Shown piece by piece: positions 27,644 to 34,994 of a stretch of DNA of 64,000 nucleotides (its first letter is position 1; the number at the start of each line of letters is the position of its first letter). The stretch covers positions 2,670,501-2,734,500 of the forward strand of contig NZ_CP012836.1 of the NCBI RefSeq assembly GCF_001593605.1. Direction: 5' to 3'. Below the pieces are notes generated by a model. That model saw only the letters and a program-made list of their open reading frames with translations, was not told the DNA's origin and ran no database searches. A program made the translations under genes and the position numbers. This DNA comes from Algoriphagus sanaruensis (GTDB lineage: Bacteria > Bacteroidota > Bacteroidia > Cytophagales > Cyclobacteriaceae).

Positions 27644-28524
27644 GTCACTGCAAGAAAGGATTCCATAAACTCCTTGCGATATTCCAAAGGTGTCTTTTGA
27701 ACCCGATCCCGAAACAAGCGATTAAAATTAGAAAGTGTAAAAAATCCACATTCATAGGCGATCTCGCTCACATTGAGATCGGTTTCGTGCAATAATTTGC
27801 AAGCATGAGAAATTCGAACGTCGGTCAGAAAGTCTGAAAAGGACTTATTTACGCGGCTTTTGAAAAATCGACTAAACGCAGAAACCGATAAATTCGAAAT
27901 TCGGGCCGCCTCTTCCAGCGTCACTTTCTCCTGAAAATTCTGCATCACGTATTCGTATACCTGGCCCATCCGGTCCTTTTCAGATTCCTTATTGGTATTA
28001 ATATAGCCCGCATTTGCTATCAAATGACAATCTGGACTATCAACCATTAAGTTTAAGATTTTCAACAACTGAATGATACTTTCTGCCCCTTTCATGTGAA
28101 GCATATCCTTCATCATTTGGGTGATCTGTTGATTGGCCTTTCCGGTGACTTCAATCCCACGTTCGGATTTCCGAAGCATCTGTGCAATTCCTTCAAATTC
28201 TTCCAGTCGAAATACAGATTCCCTCAAAAAATTATCAGGAAAATAAATCACGATTCCATGGGTTTCCAATCCATTTTCAGGATCATGATAGGCCTTATCA
28301 TTTTTCCAAAGGTGTGGCAAATTTGGCCCGGTAAGCACCATATCCCCTTCTCGAAATGCCTGCATATGGTCTCCAATAAATCGAGTACCTCGGCCTTTCA
28401 AAACCACAAAAAGCTGAAATTCAGAGTGAAAATGCCAATTCACATCAAAAAACGGAGCGATTAGCTCACGGATGATAAAAGCATTATTTTCTGGAATTCG
28501 AGATTTTTGAAGGGGTTTTTTCAC
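27640..28524 (-). CDS. AraC-family transcriptional regulator with cupin sensor domain
   Basis: A 294-residue regulator. The N-terminal cupin (about 15-100, 'FDVNWHFHSEFQLFVVLKGRGTRFIGDH') resembles sugar-sensing AraC proteins. The C-terminal pair of helix-turn-helix motifs (about 190-290) ends with the signature 'ISHACKLLHETDLNVSEIAYECGFFTLSNFNRLFRDR'-like pattern, followed by P-x-EYR. It is divergent from the ThuA-fusion gene with a 130-bp gap, so it is the natural candidate regulator of that sugar-oxidation locus. Confidence 0.92.
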   Translation of the reverse strand: MKKPLQKSRIPENNAFIIRELIAPFFDVNWHFHSEFQLFVVLKGRGTRFIGDHMQAFREGDMVLTGPNLPHLWKNDKAYHDPENGLETHGIVIYFPDNFLRESVFRLEEFEGIAQMLRKSERGIEVTGKANQQITQMMKDMLHMKGAESIIQLLKILNLMVDSPDCHLIANAGYINTNKESEKDRMGQVYEYVMQNFQEKVTLEEAARISNLSVSAFSRFFKSRVNKSFSDFLTDVRISHACKLLHETDLNVSEIAYECGFFTLSNFNRLFRDRVQKTPLEYRKEFMESFLAVT

Positions 28525-28654
28525 TGTATTTTTTTCTTTATGCGAAACAATGCTCTTAAAATCTGCAAAATTCAGTCATTATTCAAGTAAATACAGTGAG
28601 AATTTGAGGTGTTCAAATGAGAATATTACCTTCCAAAAAAAGTAAACCCAAAGC

Positions 28655-31600
28655 ATGACCCAATCCTTATCCTTGCGAAGTTTTACACTTCTATTTCTGG
28701 TGGTGGTTTTCTCTTTTTCCTGCGGAAGAAAGAAACCTTTCCTATCCATGACCGAGCCACGAAGGGTGGAAATCCTCGTCTTAGGCCACGAAAGTGAGCA
28801 TCATAATTCGGAGAAATTGATGATGTATCTCGGCACACCTTTATTCCAAAAAGGTATTAACCTGACGTACACCACAGATCCTAATGACCTAAATGAGGAG
28901 GTGCTGTACAATTACGACGGCTTGATGATTTATGCCAATCATGATTCCATAAGCCCAAGTCAAGAATCCGCACTTAAAGACTATGTGCAGAGTGGAAAAG
29001 CACTTATTCCACTTCACAGTGCATCTTGGTGCTTCCGCAATTCTGACTGGTATGTGCAGACAGTAGGTGGACAGTTTAAATCCCACGGTGAAGAAAAGTT
29101 TACAGCCAAAATCGTAGATGCCGCACATCCAATCATGCAAGGCATTGAGGAATTCGAAACATGGGATGAAACCTATGTGCATTCTCAACTCAATCCCAAC
29201 ATGCATGTCTTGATGCAGCGTGATCAAGAGCCTTATGCTTGGACTTTGGAAGAAGGTGATGGCCGAGTGTTTTACACTGCCTATGGACACAATGAGGAGA
29301 CATGGAAACAACCTGAATTTCAAGAGTTGGTAGCAAATGGTATCCTTTGGGCTGTTGGTGATAAAGTGAATGAATTGTTGACGGAATATCAGATTCCAAC
29401 GCCTCAGTTTCAGGATGCTGAAATTCCAAACTACGAAAAAAGAGACCCTGCTCCTCGATTCCAGCTTCCACTTTCTCCAGAAGAAAGCATGAAACTGGTT
29501 CAATTACCGATTGAATTCGAAATGGAGCTTTTCGCCAGCGAACCAATGATTATCAATCCTATGGCAATGGTTTGGGATGAGCGAGGAAGACTGTTTGTAA
29601 TTGAAACAGTAGATTATCCAAACGAAGTCCGTACTGAAGGAGGCAATGACAAAATCAAAATCTTAGAAGATACAGATGGAGATGGAAAAGCGGATAAAGT
29701 CACTGTATTCGCAGACAATCTAAATATTCCGACCTCTATCATGGCCGTCAATGGTGGAATCTTAATTTCCATGGCTCCAGACTTTGTGTTTTTAAAAGAC
29801 ACAGATGGAGACGATGTCGCAGATGTAAGAGAGGTAATCATGACTGGATGGGGAAAAAGCGATACCCATGCTGGACCTTCCAATCTAAAATATGGCTTTG
29901 ACAATAAGATTTGGGGTGTTTTAGGATACTCCGGATTCAATGGAGAAGTAAGCGGAAGAAGACATTCCTTTGGACAAGGAGTGTATCGATTTGACCCAAG
30001 TGGAGAGAATCTACAATACCTCGGAAATACCTCCAACAATACTTGGGGACTTGGATTTACCGAAGATTTCGAAACCTTCATTTCTACCGCAAATGGGCAG
30101 CACAGTGTGTACTTCTCAATGGCTAATAATTACTTGAGAAGACCTATTTTCCAAGGTTCTGCCAATACGGTACACGGAATTGATAGCCATTACGACATGC
30201 CACATTTGACTCCGTTCTTGCGTCAAGTTGACTGGCATGGAAGTTATACTGCGGCTGCCGGACACAATTTTTACACAGCTAGAAGCTTCCCTGAAAAGTA
30301 TTGGAACAGAATTGCTTTTGTCGCGGAACCAACTGGTCGAGTGCTCCATAATGCCATTATCAATGAAGATGGCTCTGGATTTAAGGAGAAAAATGGGTTT
30401 AACATTTTGGCGAGCTCTGATGAATGGTTTTCACCTGTGCATGCTGAAGTAGGACCAGATGGAGCACTTTGGGTAGCGGATTGGTACAATTTCATCATTC
30501 AACACAATCCTACTCCAAGAGGATTTGAAAATGGCGCAGGTAATGCTTACATCAACCCACTTCGGGATAGCCAACATGGTCGAATCTACCGAATCAAATA
30601 TAAAGGTGCGGATGATGCAGAGACCTTTGACCTGAAAGACGCATCAGGTGATGAACTCATTGAAGCCTTGGAAAGTGATAACATGTTTTGGAGACTCACC
30701 GCCCAACGATTGATTGTTGAAAAGCAAGACAAATCCGTGATTCCTGACTTGTTCCGACTGATCGCAGATCAAAAAGTGGATCAAATTGGATTAAATGGTC
30801 CAGCTATCAACGCACTTTGGGCACTTCATGGATTGGGTGAATTGAGTGGAGAAAACTCCGAAGCCAATGCAGCGGTGGAAAAAGCACTCTCCCACCCTTC
30901 TGCTGCAGTTCGTAAAAATGCCCTTCGAGTACTTCCAAAATCTGAAGCTTCACTCTCAGCGATTTTAAGCTCCGGCGTGATCAATGACCCAGATTTACAT
31001 ACTCGAAAATATGCCTTCTTGGCAATTTCTGATATGCCATATTCTGAGGAGGCGGCAAAAGCACTCCTAGCCGCTGCTGGAAATGAGGAAAATGGAAAAG
31101 ATGCCTATTTACCGCAGGCAGTATTTGCCGCTGTTCTTTCGCATCCAACAGAATTTGCCAAGCGTGACAACACCAAAGCATTACAGGCAAATGGAGAAAC
31201 CGAGCTTTCCCTTGCAGATCGAATCAGTCGAAGCTTGGTGGCCGAGCAATATCCCTTGGATCAGCGAAATAGTATTCTTTTCCCACCTGATGTTGCTGGA
31301 AAAGAGATTGCCTTAAAAATGATTATTTCGAAAGCTCAAAATCCTCTTGAAGGCGTATTGGTTGCTCAAGGAAATAATACAAACGGCTATAGCTTATACA
31401 TCTATCAGGATGCCTTGCACTTTGCAGTAGCACAAGATGAAAAACTAACCATTCTCAGCTCCAAAAAAGCTCTTCCTGAAGAACAATTTATCATTGATGC
31501 CAGCTTAGTGGCAGATGGAAGCCTGAGCTTGAAAATCAATGGTGAGGAAATTGCAAAAGGTAAAACTGCAGGACTATTCACCAAGCCATTGACTCCTTCA

Positions 31601-32140
31601 AGAGTTCGCGTAGGGTCAAATGATAGCCGAAATGTCGTTGGAAAATATGAAGGAACGTGGTGGTTTGGTGGTCGATTAAGCAATAAATCGACCCTTTCAC
31701 TTCGTAAACCTGGAACTTCACTCGCAGAAGAAAATAGCATCGCGGAAGCTGCAAAAGCCAATGGAACTTCTTATGTGAAACTGGGAGTAATTGCCCACGA
31801 GATGAAGTTTGACAAGGCTACATTCACCGTCAAAGCGGGATCTCAAGTGACCATTGACTTTGAAAACCTTGACTTTATGCAGCACAACTTGGTCATTGGG
31901 CAAAAAGGAACCATGGAGGAGATTGGAAAAGCAGCAGACGAACTAGCTCGAGATCCAAAAGGCTCTGAACAAAACTTTGTACCTAAGATTCCTCAAATCA
32001 TTGCAGCTACTCGATTGGTAGATCCGGAAGGAAGAGAATCTTTGGTTTTCGTAGCTCCTACAGAACCTGGGGAATATCCATTTGTGTGTACTGTTCCTGG
32101 TCACTGGAGAATCATGAACGGAATCATGAAAGTTGAATAA
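28655..32140 (+). CDS. Giant lipoprotein: ThuA + PVC-type propeller + HEAT + LamG-like + cupredoxin domains
   Basis: A 1161-residue lipoprotein (lipobox FSFSC, Cys about 23). Domains in order: a ThuA glutamine-amidotransferase-like domain (about 35-240, 'YTAYGHNEETW'); a beta-propeller of the membrane-bound dehydrogenase (PVC/DUF7133) type with Ca-binding-like DTDGDGKADK motifs (about 285-650); HEAT-like repeats (about 665-840); a LamG/concanavalin-like domain (about 870-1020); and a C-terminal blue-copper domain with ligands His1077 (MQHNLV), Cys1145, His1150 and Met1154 (C-TVPG-H-WRI-M). This suggests sugar oxidation coupled to a copper electron carrier at the cell surface or periplasm. The exact reaction is unknown. 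The downstream isomerase gene starts 3 bp after the stop. Confidence 0.88.
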   Translation: MTQSLSLRSFTLLFLVVVFSFSCGRKKPFLSMTEPRRVEILVLGHESEHHNSEKLMMYLGTPLFQKGINLTYTTDPNDLNEEVLYNYDGLMIYANHDSISPSQESALKDYVQSGKALIPLHSASWCFRNSDWYVQTVGGQFKSHGEEKFTAKIVDAAHPIMQGIEEFETWDETYVHSQLNPNMHVLMQRDQEPYAWTLEEGDGRVFYTAYGHNEETWKQPEFQELVANGILWAVGDKVNELLTEYQIPTPQFQDAEIPNYEKRDPAPRFQLPLSPEESMKLVQLPIEFEMELFASEPMIINPMAMVWDERGRLFVIETVDYPNEVRTEGGNDKIKILEDTDGDGKADKVTVFADNLNIPTSIMAVNGGILISMAPDFVFLKDTDGDDVADVREVIMTGWGKSDTHAGPSNLKYGFDNKIWGVLGYSGFNGEVSGRRHSFGQGVYRFDPSGENLQYLGNTSNNTWGLGFTEDFETFISTANGQHSVYFSMANNYLRRPIFQGSANTVHGIDSHYDMPHLTPFLRQVDWHGSYTAAAGHNFYTARSFPEKYWNRIAFVAEPTGRVLHNAIINEDGSGFKEKNGFNILASSDEWFSPVHAEVGPDGALWVADWYNFIIQHNPTPRGFENGAGNAYINPLRDSQHGRIYRIKYKGADDAETFDLKDASGDELIEALESDNMFWRLTAQRLIVEKQDKSVIPDLFRLIADQKVDQIGLNGPAINALWALHGLGELSGENSEANAAVEKALSHPSAAVRKNALRVLPKSEASLSAILSSGVINDPDLHTRKYAFLAISDMPYSEEAAKALLAAAGNEENGKDAYLPQAVFAAVLSHPTEFAKRDNTKALQANGETELSLADRISRSLVAEQYPLDQRNSILFPPDVAGKEIALKMIISKAQNPLEGVLVAQGNNTNGYSLYIYQDALHFAVAQDEKLTILSSKKALPEEQFIIDASLVADGSLSLKINGEEIAKGKTAGLFTKPLTPSRVRVGSNDSRNVVGKYEGTWWFGGRLSNKSTLSLRKPGTSLAEENSIAEAAKANGTSYVKLGVIAHEMKFDKATFTVKAGSQVTIDFENLDFMQHNLVIGQKGTMEEIGKAADELARDPKGSEQNFVPKIPQIIAATRLVDPEGRESLVFVAPTEPGEYPFVCTVPGHWRIMNGIMKVE

Positions 32141-32143
32141 GGG

Positions 32144-33004
32144 ATGGCATTACAGGTAACCTTTGGGGTCAGTACATGGCTCTGGACTTCTCCCTTCAAT
32201 CGGGACACCGTTTCGCTTTTTCCCAAGATCAAATCCTACGGCTATGATGCTGTTGAGATTCCTGTCGAAGACCCCGAATTAATTGACTTAAACTTAGTAA
32301 AGGCTGCACTGGCAGATAATGGGCTCAAACCCATTATCTGCGGCGCCTTTGGTCCTACTCGGGATTTGACACATGAAGATCCTGCTTTTCACCAAACTTG
32401 CTTCGATTACTTAGATGCCTGTTTCCAAATTGCATCAGAATTGGGTGCTGGATTTGTAGCAGGCCCCATGTATTCAGCAGTGGGTAAAGCCAGGCTTGTA
32501 TCTCCCGAACAAAAGAAAATCGAATGGAATCGAGCGGTTACTAACCTCCAAAAAGTAAGTAAACGAGCTGGGGAATTTGGATTGGAAATCGCAATCGAAA
32601 CCCTTAACCGATTTGAAACTGACTTGATCAATACCGCGGAAGAACTGATGCAATTAATTCAGGATATCAATGAACCCCAAGCGAAGGCCATTTTAGACGG
32701 GTTTCACATGAATATTGAAGAACCCGATATCGAATCGGCTATTCGTCGAGTTGGGGAAAAATTAATCCATGTGCAGGTTTCCGAAAATTACAGAGGAACT
32801 CCAGGAACCGGTCAAACCAATTGGGATGCTTGGAAACGTGGTCTAGAAGCCATCAACTACCAAGGGACTATTTCTATCGAAAGCTTTACTCCCAACGTCA
32901 AAGAATTAGCTGGAGCAGTCTGCATCTGGAAGCCACTCGTGCCCAGTCAGGACGGATTTGCTAAAGAAGGCTTGGAATTTCTCAGAAAGTGGGCCGCTGA
33001 ATAA
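32144..33004 (+). CDS. TIM-barrel sugar isomerase/epimerase
   Basis: A 286-residue AP_endonuc_2 fold protein. Metal ligands of the tagatose/psicose 3-epimerase type are visible: Glu in IAIETLNRFE (about 151), Asp in AKAILDGFHMN (about 184), the following His, and Glu in TISIESFTP (about 246). These enzymes interconvert keto-sugars or 3-keto-glycosides. It is 3 bp downstream of the ThuA-fusion gene, and a Gfo/Idh enzyme follows, so it likely processes the oxidised sugar made upstream. Confidence 0.88.
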   Translation: MALQVTFGVSTWLWTSPFNRDTVSLFPKIKSYGYDAVEIPVEDPELIDLNLVKAALADNGLKPIICGAFGPTRDLTHEDPAFHQTCFDYLDACFQIASELGAGFVAGPMYSAVGKARLVSPEQKKIEWNRAVTNLQKVSKRAGEFGLEIAIETLNRFETDLINTAEELMQLIQDINEPQAKAILDGFHMNIEEPDIESAIRRVGEKLIHVQVSENYRGTPGTGQTNWDAWKRGLEAINYQGTISIESFTPNVKELAGAVCIWKPLVPSQDGFAKEGLEFLRKWAAE

Positions 33005-33009
33005 GCGAG

Positions 33010-33214
33010 AAGATGGAAGACAGGAGACCGAAGAACTGGAAAACTTCCACCGAAATCCGAATCTTACCTAGAATAATCAAACCCAAAAAAATTAAATCTA
33101 AAAATCTAAAAAATAGAAATGGACTTACCGAAGGCAGCTTATCGATACTTCGCATTTCATACCTCATCGTTATGAATTTGAATCTTCTGTCTTCCGTCTT
33201 CGGTCTTCCATCTT
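33010..33214. repeat. Inverted GAAGAC-type microrepeat bracket
   Basis: AAGATGGAAGAC (33010-33021) and GTCTTCCATCTT (33203-33214) are exact inverted copies. Each is extended by further GAAGAC/GGAAGAC-like units (for example CGAAGA next to the first, and GTCTTCCGTCTTCGG before the second). The 180 bp between them is AT-rich and contains no supported gene. Confidence 0.6.
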
Positions 33215-33233
33215 TTTTAAAAACTAAATACCC

Positions 33234-34352
33234 ATGAGCAAAAAACCAATCAATATCGCCATCATCGGATTAGGCTTTGGAGCGGAATTTATTCCTATCT
33301 ATCAAAAACATCCATTGGCCAACATGTATGCGATTTGCCAACGGAACAAAGAAAAAGCTGAGGAAATTGGCAAAGCCTTTGGCATCGAAAAAGTCTACAC
33401 CGACTACGATGAATTGCTAAAAGACCCCAACATTGATGCTGTCCATATCAATACTCCGATTCAAAACCACGCGGAACAATCCATAAAAGCACTCAAAGCC
33501 GGCAAGCATGTAGCTTGTACAGTTCCGATGGCAACTACTGTAGAGGAGTGTCGCCAAATTGTGGAATTATGTGAGGAGACAGGGCTAACCTACATGATGA
33601 TGGAAACGGTGATCTACAGTCGTGAATTCCTTTTTGTCAAAGAGATGTATGAAAATGGCGAGTTAGGTAAAATTCAATTCCTTCGTGCCTCTCATCAGCA
33701 AGAAATGGCAGGTTGGCCGGGGTATTGGGAAGGGCTCCCTCCCATGCATTATGCCACGCATTGCGTAGGACCCGTTTTGGCATTACCCAAAGGCCAAGCT
33801 GAATATGTGTCTTGCCTTGGCTCAGGTCGAATTGACGAAAACTTGATTCCAAAATACGGTTCTCCGTTTGCAATTGAAACCTGCCATATCAAACTGAAAG
33901 ATTCTGACTTAGCTGCAGAAGTGACCAGATCCCTGTTTAATACCGCAAGGCAGTATCGAGAAAGCTTCGATGTCTATGGCTCCAAAAAATCCTTTGAATG
34001 GACCCTAATCGAGCATGAAGATTCTGTCATTCATACCGGAGAAGTACCTGAGCGAGTCAAAATCCCAGATTATGCCCATTTGCTTCCTGATGAAATTGCT
34101 TCCTTCACCATGCAGGGAGTCTATGATTCGGATGAAAATCAGCACCTCTCCTTTATCCAAGGTTCGGGCCATGGAGGATCTCATCCGCACTTGGTAAATG
34201 AATTTTTGAATGCGCTTGTAGAAGAAAGAGCCCCTTATCCAGATGCTCGGCAGTCAGCCAATATTACCTGTGTGGGGATTTTGGCGCATGAGTCAGCCAT
34301 GGAAGGCGGAAAAATCAAACATCTACCCGAATTCACCTTATCGAAAAAATAA
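33234..34352 (+). CDS. Cytoplasmic Gfo/Idh/MocA-family oxidoreductase
   Basis: A 372-residue protein without a signal peptide. The Rossmann domain begins IAIIGLGFGAEFIPIY and has the family motif region 'AGKHVACTVPMATT', in which the usual EKP is replaced by TVP, so the catalytic Lys is missing at that spot. The C-terminal domain contains 'HYATHCVGPVLALPKGQAEYVSCLGSGR'. It belongs to the sugar-oxidation locus after the TIM-barrel isomerase and is closed by a strong terminator. A non-redox role (for example glycoside cleavage) is possible because of the motif change. Confidence 0.85.
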   Translation: MSKKPINIAIIGLGFGAEFIPIYQKHPLANMYAICQRNKEKAEEIGKAFGIEKVYTDYDELLKDPNIDAVHINTPIQNHAEQSIKALKAGKHVACTVPMATTVEECRQIVELCEETGLTYMMMETVIYSREFLFVKEMYENGELGKIQFLRASHQQEMAGWPGYWEGLPPMHYATHCVGPVLALPKGQAEYVSCLGSGRIDENLIPKYGSPFAIETCHIKLKDSDLAAEVTRSLFNTARQYRESFDVYGSKKSFEWTLIEHEDSVIHTGEVPERVKIPDYAHLLPDEIASFTMQGVYDSDENQHLSFIQGSGHGGSHPHLVNEFLNALVEERAPYPDARQSANITCVGILAHESAMEGGKIKHLPEFTLSKK

Positions 34353-34358
34353 ATAAGA

Positions 34359-34390
34359 AAGGCCTGGAATTCTTCCAGGCCTTATTTTTT
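34359..34390 (+). terminator. Strong rho-independent terminator
   Basis: AAGGCCTGGAA (34359-34369) and TTCCAGGCCTT (34373-34383) form an 11-bp stem with a 3-nt loop, followed by ATTTTTTT. Confidence 0.88.
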
Positions 34391-34439
34391 TGTTGTGTTA
34401 AGTTTTATAGCTAGCGACTTATAGCTTATTTCTTCCCGA

Positions 34440-34817
34440 TTACTTTACTTTCTTCGCTTCTGCTGTAAACATATCCATCAGAGAACCAGCCGCATTTTCA
34501 TCATCCACTTTCTTAAGGTTCAAGTAAACATCGTAGCCTTGAATAGTGAAATATGCGGTCAGAGCCCCTTCACTAATAGAAACGGAAGACATTTCAATTT
34601 CAGTCCCTGAAGCATCCTCCATAAAATAGCCTTTTGTTTTACCGTCCACCGTTTCGAAACGCATCGGAATAGTAGCAGTACCCTGAGGAGTGTCCAGCAC
34701 AGTTACTGCCCATTTTCCTTCAAAATATTCAGGAGTAAAGGCCTTAAAACTGGATAATCCAAGGCTAGCTCCAAAAACGAAAAGGGTAATCAGGAGGATA
34801 TTGGTTAATTTTTTCAT
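34440..34817 (-). CDS. Small exported protein of unknown function
   Basis: A 125-residue protein with a clear signal peptide (about residues 1-26, ending near 'SSFKA'). The mature part is beta-rich, with a pattern 'FEGKWAVTVLDTPQGTATIPMRFE' that resembles small secreted lipocalin-like or calycin-like domains in Bacteroidota, but I cannot assign it. It stands alone on the minus strand between the Gfo/Idh gene and the cytochrome-propeller gene. Confidence 0.75.
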   Translation of the reverse strand: MKKLTNILLITLFVFGASLGLSSFKAFTPEYFEGKWAVTVLDTPQGTATIPMRFETVDGKTKGYFMEDASGTEIEMSSVSISEGALTAYFTIQGYDVYLNLKKVDDENAAGSLMDMFTAEAKKVK

Positions 34818-34912
34818 GGTTATAAAGAGTTAGAATGTGTGAAAATTTAGGAAAAAACCTTCAATCTGGAAGAATGAGCTAAAAGAAAATCATTTTTTCT
34901 CTCCTTAAAAAA

Positions 34913-34945
34913 AACAGCCGATTCAAGGAATTGAAATCGGCTGTT
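34913..34945 (-). terminator. Terminator of the cytochrome-propeller gene
   Basis: AACAGCCGATT (34913-34923) pairs with AATCGGCTGTT (34935-34945), an 11-bp stem. The A-run on its left reads as a T-run for minus-strand transcription. It lies 50 bp after the stop of the 34995 gene. Confidence 0.82.
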
Positions 34946-34994
34946 CCATTATTTGAAAATTAAAGGTCTGAGCTGGGAATTGATATCCTAAAAA

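Noticed and set aside
29614..30081. A 155-codon minus-strand frame within the ThuA-fusion gene
   Set aside because: It is antisense to clear propeller-domain codons and has no independent evidence of coding.
33013..33237. A 74-codon plus-strand frame between the isomerase and Gfo/Idh genes
   Set aside because: It consists of Lys/Ile-rich low-complexity sequence spanning inverted microrepeats and has no recognisable fold.
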